This document shows positions 1 through 5,671 of a stretch of DNA of 6,441 nucleotides, in pieces (the first letter of the stretch is position 1; the number at the start of each line of letters is the position of its first letter). The notes under the pieces were generated by a model. It saw only the letters and a program-made list of their open reading frames with translations, was not told the origin of the DNA and ran no database searches. The DNA is from Planctomycetia bacterium. Lineage in GTDB: Bacteria; Planctomycetota; Planctomycetia; Pirellulales; UBA1268. The position numbers were made by a program, and so were the translations under genes. The stretch lies in contig RFUD01000143.1 in assembly GCA_009923125.1 (NCBI GenBank), forward strand, positions 1 through 6,441, given 5' to 3'.

Positions 1-2
1 AC

Positions 3-152
3 GACGAAAAGCTGGTCATCGAGGCGATCGACGCCTACGCCGCGAGCCACTCGCTTCCGAATCGAAGCGCAGTGATCCGTGAGGCCCTGGCCCACCTCCT
101 CAACATTTCGATCGCAGTCGAGGCGAAAGCACCCACCGAGACGGGGCAATAG
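3..152 (+). CDS. Ribbon-helix-helix (CopG/Arc-type) DNA-binding protein, C-terminal part
   Basis: Frame 3 is open from the left edge to a TAG at 150-152, giving 49 visible residues. They contain two amphipathic helices: one around KLVIEAIDAYAASHS, then a short turn LPNRS, then AVIREALAHLL. This is the layout of the helix-turn-helix half of a ribbon-helix-helix domain, where the start of the second helix typically reads RSxxIReAl. The preceding beta strand, which contacts DNA in this fold, lies outside the window. A short polar tail (KAPTETGQ) follows. Proteins of this fold dimerise and act as small repressors, often as antitoxins or autoregulators. No toxin-like gene follows: the next gene is convergent. 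Family assignment rests on the pattern alone, and the regulated target cannot be told. Confidence 0.6.
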   Translation, partial: DEKLVIEAIDAYAASHSLPNRSAVIREALAHLLNISIAVEAKAPTETGQ

Positions 153-200
153 CGACTCGGGCTGTCGTGGAGTGCGTGGCTGCGCTCGCCCCGCAACTGT

Positions 201-279
201 CGGAGACGCAGATCCTGATGGTGACGGTCTACCAGGATATGGACTGGAAAGTCTCCGCTCAACGGTCTAGCCGGACCGT
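201..279. repeat. Nested inverted repeats in the convergent gap between the RHH gene and the sulfatase
   Basis: The 126-bp gap between the two convergent stop codons holds three inverted repeats. CGGAGAC (201-207) pairs with GTCTCCG (251-257). Inside it, ATCCTG (212-217) pairs with CAGGAT (233-238). Next to it, ACGGTC (262-267) pairs with GACCGT (274-279) across a 6-nt loop, ending at the sulfatase stop codon. The octamer ACGGTCTA occurs at 224-231 and again at 262-269. No T-run follows any arm, so a classical intrinsic terminator is not shown. A structured bidirectional transcript end is possible, but that is inference. Confidence 0.4.
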
Positions 280-1799
280 CACGGATTGGTGAGATTCGGG
301 CTCCAGAGGCCGGGTTTTATGTCTGGCACGGCGCCGTCTGGCGGGAGCGTCGTCCGTACCGCGGCGGCGAGTTGCTGCGAGAGTTCGGCAACGATGGCCG
401 CGTGGCCCGGCACGTCGGCGAGGTTCGTGAGTTCCTTCGGGTCGGCATCGTGGTCGTAGAGTTCGCGGCCCTCGCGGCCTTCGTCCCACTCGGTGTAGCG
501 ATAGCGCGGCGTGCGCAGGGAGTAACCGTAGAATTGCTTGCCCTTCGCACCCGCCTCCTTCGGCTGCGAGATCCGGCTGGGGTTGCCTCGGGTCACCTGC
601 GTGACGGCCCAGCCGCGGCCTGTGGCAGCCGGATCGGAAAGCAGCGGGACCAGACTCTGCCCCTGGAGGTTTTTTGGCGGCTCGACACTGCAGAGTGCCG
701 CGAGCGTCGGAAAAAGGTCCACCTGCGACACGGGTGACTTCGCCGCGCCGCCGGCCTCGCAGCGGCCCGGGGCCGCGATCAGAAGCGGTACGCGGGCACT
801 CTCCTCGAACAGGCTCATCTTCTGGTAGAGCCCGTGCTCTCCCATGTGGTAGCCGTGGTCGCTCGTGAACACGACGATCGTGTTCTCCGCGAGGCCTGTT
901 GTGTCGAGCGCGTCGAGCACGCGGCCCACCTGGGCATCGAGAAAACTGATGCTCGCAGAGTAGGCCTGCCGGGCCTGCCGGCGCTCGCCGTCCGTCATCC
1001 GATCCTGCTCTGCCTTGCGGCTGGCGAGCGCCGCCTTCGGCACATCCTGCTGGTCTTCGGCCACGCCGGTGACGAGCGGCATCTCGGCCTCGGGGTACAT
1101 CTCGAAGTAGGGTGTCTTCGGCGCGACGTACGGCGTGTGCGGCCGGTAGAACCCGACGGCGAGAAAGAACGGCCGCGAGCGGTCGCGGCCGCAGCGTTCG
1201 AGCACCCAGGCTGCGTCGTCGGCCATGATGCCGTCGGTGTGGGCACGGTCGCCCTTGGGCGACGCATACCAGCTGAGCGTGCCGCCGAACTTGCCCGGCT
1301 CGAGCGAGAAGATCTGCGGCTCCTCTTCGAGCCGGTCGCAGCCCGCGGGATTGATCTCGAGCTCCCACGAGCCGGGATCGTCGTGGCCGTTCGTGCCGAC
1401 CGAGGCCGGCACGTTGTAGTGATACAGCTTGCCGATCCGGGCGGCGAAGTAGCCCGCCAGGCGAAACGCCTGCGGCATCGAGAGCTGCGTCGGGATCGTC
1501 TGCCGGAAGATCTGGGCGTTGGCGTGGATGCCCGTCGAGTTGGGATGGAGCCCGGTGAGAAACGAGTTGCGGCTCGGGCCGCAGAGTGGAAACGTGCAAT
1601 ACGCCCGCTCGAACCGCACGCCGCGGGCGGCGAGCCTGTCGATGTGGGGCGTCTTCACGAGCGGATCGCCGTAGCAGCCGAGAAAGCAGTTCAAGTCGTC
1701 CGAGACGATGAACAGCACGTTGGGCCGCGGGTCGGCGGCATGGGCCACGGCAGCCCCGAAGAGCAATACGACCCCGAAGATCGCGACGCGCAACGCCAC
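279..1799 (-). CDS. Secreted formylglycine sulfatase, iduronate-2-sulfatase-like
   Basis: The 506-residue protein hydrolyses sulfate esters, most likely on a uronic-acid-containing glycan, outside the cytoplasm. Residues 1-21 look like a signal peptide: a hydrophobic core, then AHA before A22. RPNVLFIVSDD carries the metal-binding pair D34/D35. FPLCGPSR (C73) is the CxPSR sulfatase signature whose cysteine is converted to formylglycine. GKLYH (K124, H127), YRPHTPY (H221), SDHGYHMGEH (D314, H315) and K327 fit the remaining active-site positions. The wording around these motifs resembles iduronate-2-sulfatases (human IDS, about 550 residues) more than arylsulfatases. The start is GTG, supported by AAGGAG six bases upstream. 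It lies about 30 bp downstream of the Uma2 gene on the same strand, so co-transcription is likely. Activity would need a formylglycine-generating enzyme, which is not in the window. Substrate is inferred; sulfatase family is near certain. Confidence 0.95.
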   Translation of the reverse strand: MALRVAIFGVVLLFGAAVAHAADPRPNVLFIVSDDLNCFLGCYGDPLVKTPHIDRLAARGVRFERAYCTFPLCGPSRNSFLTGLHPNSTGIHANAQIFRQTIPTQLSMPQAFRLAGYFAARIGKLYHYNVPASVGTNGHDDPGSWELEINPAGCDRLEEEPQIFSLEPGKFGGTLSWYASPKGDRAHTDGIMADDAAWVLERCGRDRSRPFFLAVGFYRPHTPYVAPKTPYFEMYPEAEMPLVTGVAEDQQDVPKAALASRKAEQDRMTDGERRQARQAYSASISFLDAQVGRVLDALDTTGLAENTIVVFTSDHGYHMGEHGLYQKMSLFEESARVPLLIAAPGRCEAGGAAKSPVSQVDLFPTLAALCSVEPPKNLQGQSLVPLLSDPAATGRGWAVTQVTRGNPSRISQPKEAGAKGKQFYGYSLRTPRYRYTEWDEGREGRELYDHDADPKELTNLADVPGHAAIVAELSQQLAAAVRTTLPPDGAVPDIKPGLWSPNLTNP

Positions 1800-1805
1800 T
1801 GATTG

Positions 1806-1811
1806 CTCCTT
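1806..1811 (-). promoter_or_regulatory. Shine-Dalgarno site of the sulfatase gene
   Basis: Read on the minus strand, AAGGAG lies six bases before a GTG codon (1799-1797). The strong match and good spacing support GTG as the real start. That start also places the signal peptide exactly at the N-terminus. Confidence 0.75.
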
Positions 1812-1829
1812 ATGGTAGCGGTGGTCTCT

Positions 1830-2510
1830 TCAGTGTGGCTGACGAATTTCCAGGTCGTACCGTGGGGTGCCACGGACCGTGTCATGCACCATGAGTCGCA
1901 CCTGACGCCCCAGCACGGCCGACTCGACCCACCCTTCAGCCTGCGGTTGCAGCGCCTCGTACTCCCGAGGCCCGCGACCGAACACCCGAAATACCGGCGG
2001 CTGGGCACGAGCGTCCACGATCCAAAGCTCCGTGACACCCGCCCCATAGTAGGCCGGGGGGAGCCGACGCGTGTCTTTATGGACCGATGCATCGCTGACG
2101 ATTTCGACCACGAGATCCGGACCTCCTTCGATCTCCACGAATGACGCCTCATGGCCGCTCGCCGGTACGAACGATACTCGGCCGGCATCGATCGCGGCGT
2201 GCGTGACGACCACCACGTCGGGCTCCACGGAAAGGTTGGCTGCCGGACAGACCACACGTGTGCGATCGACGAACACCTCGCCTCGATCGGCGGCACGAAT
2301 GACGCCATAAATCTTCGACGCCAACTCCGTCTTGAGCGTGCCGTGCGTAAACAGATTTTCCGGCGACATATCGATCTCGATCCGGCCCTCGATCCAGTCG
2401 ATCCGGCCCCGGTCGGGAAAGTCTCCCGAACGCGTCCACCGCCGAAACTCACTCAGCCCCGCGCAAGCCGGAACCGTGAGCGAATCTTCGAAGATGATCG
2501 CTGTGGCCAT
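1830..2510 (-). CDS. Uma2-family (DUF820) PD-(D/E)XK endonuclease-like protein
   Basis: This 226-residue protein matches the Uma2/DUF820 family, which has a restriction-endonuclease-like fold and is much expanded in cyanobacteria and planctomycetes; its biological role is largely unknown. Visible hallmarks are an N-terminal GRIDWIEGRIE segment (35-45), SVEPDVVVV (94-102, acidic D98), PDLVVEIVSDAS (131-142, E136) and YYGAGVTELWIVDAR (154-168). In the usual motif a lysine sits four residues before the tyrosine of YxxAGV; here that position is L150 (sequence KDTRRLPPAYY). K145 may substitute for it, or the protein may be weakly active or inactive. The ATG start has a modest GGAG ten bases upstream (2521-2524). 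The sulfatase follows 30 bp after the stop codon, suggesting one transcript, but no functional link is evident. Family call is firm; activity is uncertain. Confidence 0.88.
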   Translation of the reverse strand: MATAIIFEDSLTVPACAGLSEFRRWTRSGDFPDRGRIDWIEGRIEIDMSPENLFTHGTLKTELASKIYGVIRAADRGEVFVDRTRVVCPAANLSVEPDVVVVTHAAIDAGRVSFVPASGHEASFVEIEGGPDLVVEIVSDASVHKDTRRLPPAYYGAGVTELWIVDARAQPPVFRVFGRGPREYEALQPQAEGWVESAVLGRQVRLMVHDTVRGTPRYDLEIRQPH

Positions 2511-2560
2511 TTGCGTTGAACTCCGAAGGTCGTCACCACATCACCGGACGAATCGTTCAA

Positions 2561-2591
2561 ATTCTAGCCGCGATGACGACGCTCGTGTCGC
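2561..2591 (-). promoter_or_regulatory. Possible sigma-70 type promoter for the Uma2-sulfatase transcript
   Basis: On the minus strand, TAGAAT (2566-2561) differs from the -10 consensus at one position. GCGACA (2591-2586) matches four of six -35 positions. The 19-base spacing is slightly long. It would start transcription about 45 bases before the Uma2 ATG. The -35 lies directly beside the palindrome at 2595-2612. This is judged by eye only. Confidence 0.35.
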
Positions 2592-2600
2592 ATATATATA
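2573..2600 (+). promoter_or_regulatory. Possible sigma-70 type promoter for uxaC
   Basis: ATGACG (2573-2578) matches four of six -35 positions. TATATA (2595-2600) follows at a 16-base spacing and resembles a -10 box. TATACT at 2609-2614 is an alternative -10 with a poorer -35. Either choice places the start site inside or just after the palindrome at 2595-2612, about 75-80 bases before the uxaC ATG. AT-rich DNA is otherwise rare here, which is the main support. Confidence 0.35.
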
Positions 2601-2612
2601 CATCTGTATATA
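2595..2612. promoter_or_regulatory. 18-bp AT-rich perfect palindrome, candidate operator
   Basis: TATATACA, two bases TC, then TGTATATA form a perfect inverted repeat with 8-bp arms. It lies in the divergent region between the Uma2 gene and uxaC, and overlaps or abuts the candidate promoters for both directions. The length and two-base centre suit a homodimeric repressor binding one helix face per arm. Which regulator binds, and whether it senses uronates, cannot be told from the window. A chance origin from the AT-rich promoter element is possible, since alternating TA is partly self-complementary, although the C and G positions also pair. Confidence 0.45.
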
Positions 2613-2685
2613 CTCCATGTCCAGCGTCGGCGCCTGGGAGACGGCCCATTGGCTCGCTGTGGCCGTTCGCCTATTCTCACGTGCC

Positions 2686-4098
2686 ATGCCAACCACCTTC
2701 TGCAGCGACGACTTTCTGCTCTCCGGCCCGGTGGCCCGCGATCTTTATCACCGCGTGGCCGCGCGGCAGCCGATCGTCGATTACCACTGCCACTTGAGTC
2801 CGCAGGACATCGCCGAGGACCGACGGTTTGAAAACCTGCATGCCGTCTGGCTCGCGGGCGACCACTACAAGTGGCGGGCGATGCGGGCCGATGGCGTGGC
2901 CGAGGATCTGATCACGGGCACGGCCTCTCCGCAGGAAAAATTCCGGGCCTGGGCCCGCACCGTGCCGCACACGCTCAGGAATCCGCTCTTCCACTGGACG
3001 CACCTCGAACTGCGGCGGCACTTCTGGATCGACGAACTGCTCGACGAGTCATCGGCCGATTTCATCTGGCAGGAGGCCAACCGCCAGCTCGCCACGGGCG
3101 ATCTCACCGCCCGTGGGATCCTCGCGCGGATGAACGTGGAACTCGTGGGCACGACCGACGATCCGGCCGACCCGCTCGACTGGCACACGGCGATCGCGAA
3201 GAGTGGCTTCAAGACCCGCGTCGTGCCCACGTTCCGGCCCGATGCGGCCGCGCGGGTCGATCGGCCGGCGGCCCTGCAGGCCTGGGTGCGGCGGCTCTCC
3301 GAGATTTCGGGCCGCGGTGCCGACTCGCTCTCCGGGCTCATCGCCGCACTCGAACAGCGGCATGCCGACTTTGCCGCAGCCGGCTGCCGGGCGAGCGACC
3401 ACGGCCTGCTGCAGCTCGCCGATTCGCAAGTCAGCGATGCCGAGGCAGACCATATCTATGGAAGAGCCCTCGCGGGGACGGCGGCCACGCCCGAGGAGAC
3501 GGTGCGGTTTGCCACCTGGCTCGTGCTCCACGTGGCCCGCTGGAACCATGCCCGCGGCCACGTGACGCAGTTGCACTTGGGCCCGTTCCGCGATCCGAAT
3601 CCGAAGCTCGCCCGCGCGCTCGGCTCCGATGCGGGCACCGACACGATCGGCGACGCCCGGCAGGGCCCGGGGCTCGTGCGGTTTTTGGGCCGGCTCGCCG
3701 ATGAAAACGCGCTCGGCCGCACGATCCTCTACAACATCAACCCGGCCGACAACGCGCTCTTTGCGGCGATGCCAGGATCGTTCCAGGACGGTGCCATGGC
3801 GGGCAAGATCCAGTGGGGGAGCGCCTGGTGGTTCCTCGACCAGGAGCGCGGCATGCGGGAGCAGATGAACATGCTCTCCGACCTCGGCCTGCTTTCGCGA
3901 TTCGTGGGGATGGTGACCGACTCGCGGTCGTTCCTCTCCTACCCGCGGCACGAATATTTCCGGCGGATCCTCTGCGATCTCGTGGGGAGCGACGTCGAGA
4001 CGGGCCGGCTCCCCGACCGCCGCGACTGGCTCGACGCGCTCGTCACGGCCGTGTGCTGCACGAATGCCCGCGAAGCGTTCGCCGGCCGCGCGACCTAA
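2686..4098 (+). CDS. uxaC: Uronate isomerase (glucuronate isomerase)
   Basis: The 470-residue cytoplasmic enzyme interconverts D-glucuronate with D-fructuronate and D-galacturonate with D-tagaturonate, the first step of hexuronate catabolism. It matches E. coli UxaC in length and along the whole chain: DDFLL near the N-terminus, DYHCHL (H34 and H36, the metal-binding HxH of this amidohydrolase-superfamily enzyme), GDHYKWRAMR (58-67), FHWTHLELRR, GTTDDP (155-160), GKIQWGSAWWF, and TDSRSFLSYPRHEYFRR (411-427). The ATG at 2686 is chosen because it begins at the same place as known UxaC proteins. The frame stays open further upstream, with another ATG at 2617, but that extension resembles nothing in the family. 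Neither ATG has a clear Shine-Dalgarno sequence. It is transcribed divergently from the Uma2-sulfatase pair, and no other uronate-pathway gene is visible nearby. Identity is very secure. Confidence 0.97.
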   Translation: MPTTFCSDDFLLSGPVARDLYHRVAARQPIVDYHCHLSPQDIAEDRRFENLHAVWLAGDHYKWRAMRADGVAEDLITGTASPQEKFRAWARTVPHTLRNPLFHWTHLELRRHFWIDELLDESSADFIWQEANRQLATGDLTARGILARMNVELVGTTDDPADPLDWHTAIAKSGFKTRVVPTFRPDAAARVDRPAALQAWVRRLSEISGRGADSLSGLIAALEQRHADFAAAGCRASDHGLLQLADSQVSDAEADHIYGRALAGTAATPEETVRFATWLVLHVARWNHARGHVTQLHLGPFRDPNPKLARALGSDAGTDTIGDARQGPGLVRFLGRLADENALGRTILYNINPADNALFAAMPGSFQDGAMAGKIQWGSAWWFLDQERGMREQMNMLSDLGLLSRFVGMVTDSRSFLSYPRHEYFRRILCDLVGSDVETGRLPDRRDWLDALVTAVCCTNAREAFAGRAT

Positions 4099-4170
4099 GA
4101 TACCCTTCACGATCCGTGGCCATCGCCCCGGGCACGAAGCTACACTTCCAGTGCGGGTGATGGACGTTTT

Positions 4171-4210
4171 CGCCCGTTTTCCACTGAGCATTCATGACCG
4201 GGCGACAGTT
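4171..4210 (+). terminator. Inverted repeat between convergent uxaC and fur-type gene, possible weak terminator
   Basis: CGCCCG (4171-4176) is perfectly complementary to CGGGCG (4199-4204) across a 22-base loop. On the plus strand it is followed by ACAGTTTTACG, a poor T-tract. It lies in the 117-bp gap between the convergent stop codons of uxaC (4098) and the Fur-family gene (4216). The stem is short and the loop long, so this is only a candidate. I see nothing else in the gap. Confidence 0.25.
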
Positions 4211-4215
4211 TTACG

Positions 4216-4695
4216 TTACTCGTCGCCGCACTTGCCGCACTGGCCCTTGAGCAGGACCTCCCGCACCGAGCGGATCGCCCGGCGCTTGGCGGAGGCCTTG
4301 GGCGCCTTGGGCGTGATCGCCACGTGCACGTCGTCGAGGCAGGAGACCTCGCCGCAGCTCGTGCACAGGAAATGCGGGTGGTCTTCGCCCTGCCCATCGG
4401 CATGGCCAGCCCGTTTCGTCTCGAACCGCCAGACGTGGTCGCCGAGTTCCACGCGCGACAACAGCCCGGCTTCGGTGAGCTCGGTGAGGTTGCGGTAGAT
4501 CGTCGCCCGATCGAAGCTCTTCTCGGCAAGGGCCTCCGACACGTCGGCGTGCGACAGCGGGCCCGTGGCGAGATGCATGTGTTCGAGCACCGCCACGCGG
4601 GCCGCCGTGCAGCGCAAGCCGGCCTCCCGGATCCGGGCGCGGATCGACTCGGTCCCGCCGGTCTCGTGCTCTGCCGCTTTCCTGACGCGTGCCAT
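4216..4695 (-). CDS. Fur-family metal-dependent transcriptional regulator
   Basis: The 159-residue protein has the two-part Fur architecture. The N-terminal winged helix includes GLRCTAARVAVLEHM (26-40) and the recognition-helix segment DRATIYRNLTELTEAGLL (62-79). The C-terminal dimerisation domain carries the structural zinc pairs CTSC (C111, C114) and CGKC (C153, C156). HPH (H106, H108), just before the first CxxC, aligns with regulatory-site histidines of Fur/PerR proteins. The loop between WRFE and HPHF is rather long and polar, and an extra cysteine (C119) follows the first pair. Metal type (Fe, Zn, Mn or peroxide-sensing Fe) cannot be decided from this. The start lacks a clear Shine-Dalgarno sequence, but it lies 31 bp after the PfpI-family stop on the same strand, so an operon with translation helped from upstream is plausible. 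Its targets may include its own operon, but no recognisable Fur box was found. Family secure, subclass open. Confidence 0.93.
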   Translation of the reverse strand: MARVRKAAEHETGGTESIRARIREAGLRCTAARVAVLEHMHLATGPLSHADVSEALAEKSFDRATIYRNLTELTEAGLLSRVELGDHVWRFETKRAGHADGQGEDHPHFLCTSCGEVSCLDDVHVAITPKAPKASAKRRAIRSVREVLLKGQCGKCGDE

Positions 4696-4726
4696 GACCG
4701 TGAGTCTACACCCGTGGCCCGGGCCG

Positions 4727-5284
4727 CTACACGGCGGCCACCCCGGCGAGCAGCTCGACGATCGCGGCCATGAAGGCGGGCAGGTCGCCCGGTTTACGGC
4801 TGGTCACGTGGTGCCGGTCCACCACCACGGGAGCGTCCTCCCAGATCGCACCGGCGTTCACGAGGTCGTCCTTGATGCCGGGGCTGCCGGTGACGCGGAT
4901 GCCCCGGTACACCCCGGCCGAAATCGGAATCCAGCCCCCGTGACAGATCGCCGCCACGAGTTTCCCATGGGCGGAGAAGTCCCTCACAAGGTCGAGCACT
5001 TTTTCGTCTCGGCGCAGCTTGTCGGGCATCCAGCCGCCGGGGATCACGATCCCGTGGAAGTCGGCCGCCTCCATGTCGGCGAGCGCCGCGTCGCTCGTGC
5101 ATGGATAGCCATGCTTGCCGGAATACGTGCGGCCCTGCATCGCACCGGCCAGGGTGGCATGGGCGCCCGCCTCCTCGAGCCGGAGCTTGGGATACCAGAG
5201 TTCGAGATCCTCATAGTCGTCGCCGACGAGGATCAGCACGCGGAGGCCGTCGAGCGGACGGTGGGATGGGGGGAGGTACGGCAT
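4727..5284 (-). CDS. PfpI/DJ-1 superfamily protein (class I glutamine amidotransferase-like)
   Basis: The 185-residue protein matches PfpI (archaeal intracellular protease I; bacterial YhbO/YraA type) along its length: DDYEDLELWYP (22-32), GKHGYP (56-61), IPGGWMPDKLR (81-91), AAICHGGW (111-118), PGIKDDLVNAG (135-145) and the VVVD...SRKPGDL segment near the end. The nucleophile elbow cysteine C114, the adjacent H115 and E25 (equivalent to PfpI E12) form the catalytic set and are all present. Family members are described as proteases, glyoxalases or protein deglycases linked to stress protection; which applies here is unknown. The frame is open 36 codons further upstream, but the ATG at 5284 has GAGGAG eight bases before it and begins where family members begin. 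A Fur-family regulator follows 31 bp downstream, implying a stress- or metal-controlled operon. Confidence 0.93.
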   Translation of the reverse strand: MPYLPPSHRPLDGLRVLILVGDDYEDLELWYPKLRLEEAGAHATLAGAMQGRTYSGKHGYPCTSDAALADMEAADFHGIVIPGGWMPDKLRRDEKVLDLVRDFSAHGKLVAAICHGGWIPISAGVYRGIRVTGSPGIKDDLVNAGAIWEDAPVVVDRHHVTSRKPGDLPAFMAAIVELLAGVAAV

Positions 5285-5292
5285 GGAGAGCA

Positions 5293-5298
5293 CTCCTC
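5293..5298 (-). promoter_or_regulatory. Shine-Dalgarno site that fixes the PfpI-family start
   Basis: Read on the minus strand, GAGGAG lies eight bases before the ATG at 5284-5282. This decides between that start and a longer frame beginning at 5392, whose extra arginine-rich residues do not resemble the family. Confidence 0.75.
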
Positions 5299-5380
5299 GG
5301 GAGATTGGAGAACGGGATATTTTCGCAGCCCGGCCCCGGGCCGACGAGGGCCCGCGACGACAACCCCTCCTGCGGGTGGA

Positions 5381-5400
5381 ACGTGCTATCACGTGCTGTC
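5381..5400. repeat. Tandem decamer repeat with internal hairpin
   Basis: ACGTGCTATC is followed directly by ACGTGCTGTC, one mismatch in ten. The junction creates the palindrome CACGTG (5390-5395) and a small stem, ACGTG-CTAT-CACGT (5381-5394). It lies about 100 bp upstream of the PfpI-family ATG and about 310 bp upstream of nrdJ. It could be a paired regulator-binding site, but no regulator is identified. Confidence 0.4.
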
Positions 5401-5463
5401 ACCTCCCGGGGCCGACCTGAAATGCCGTTTCCAAGGGGTTTTCGCAATCGGTTCCAACCCTGC

Positions 5464-5491
5464 TTGACTCACCGAGTGCTCACGCTACATT
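5464..5491 (+). promoter_or_regulatory. Possible distal rightward promoter upstream of nrdJ
   Basis: TTGACT (5464-5469) matches five of six -35 consensus positions. TACATT (5486-5491) matches four of six -10 positions, at 16-base spacing. If used, it would give nrdJ a leader of roughly 210 bases. Judged by eye only. Confidence 0.35.
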
Positions 5492-5643
5492 CACGCCCCG
5501 GCCATATGGAGTGGTCGGCGGGAAAACCGCCACAACATCTTGCGATAGCATGCAGAAGGAGCTGCTTTCTCGATATCGCTCGGTTTTCCCCCGTGTCCGG
5601 TCCTGACCCCTCAACCCTGAGCCCCCGTCCGGTCGATAGCAGT

Positions 5644-5671
5644 TTGTAGATTCACTATACGGAAGTATACT
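5644..5671 (+). promoter_or_regulatory. Probable proximal nrdJ promoter overlapping a short palindrome
   Basis: TTGTAG (5644-5649) is a weak -35 box. TATACT (5666-5671), after 16 bases, is a good -10 box. The -10 sits inside the 10-bp palindrome AAGTATACTT (5663-5672). CACTATA (5653-5659), just upstream, resembles one half of the NrdR box, the repressor site found before many ribonucleotide reductase genes, but the second half does not match. A leader of about 30 bases would follow. Confidence 0.4.

Noticed and set aside
167..292. Small plus-strand frame starting at GTG after the RHH gene (41 codons)
   Set aside because: It has no convincing ribosome site or recognisable sequence, it overlaps the sulfatase end, and the region is better described by its inverted repeats. 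It could be a remnant, but nothing supports that.
3..292. Toxin-antitoxin pair at the left edge
   Set aside because: A ribbon-helix-helix C-terminus suggests an antitoxin-like fold, but no toxin-like gene follows it, and the upstream side is not visible.
834..1802. Long plus-strand open frame opposite the sulfatase
   Set aside because: It mirrors the codon pattern of the sulfatase on the other strand, has no recognisable motifs, and GC-rich genes commonly leave such antisense frames open.
2332..2685. N-terminal extension of uxaC into the upstream open frame
   Set aside because: The extension overlaps the Uma2 gene on the other strand and the promoter region, while the ATG at 2686 coincides with the start of known UxaC proteins.
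3049..4191. 380-codon minus-strand frame opposite uxaC
   Set aside because: Its composition is Arg/Gly/Ala/Val-rich with no family resemblance, and it lies antisense to a secure enzyme gene.
4565..5467. 300-codon plus-strand frame across the PfpI and Fur genes
   Set aside because: It spans two well-supported genes on the opposite strand and shows no domain; it is an antisense shadow.
5506..5649. 47-codon plus-strand frame in the nrdJ upstream region
   Set aside because: There is no Shine-Dalgarno site and no recognisable content, and it overlaps promoter-like and repeat elements.
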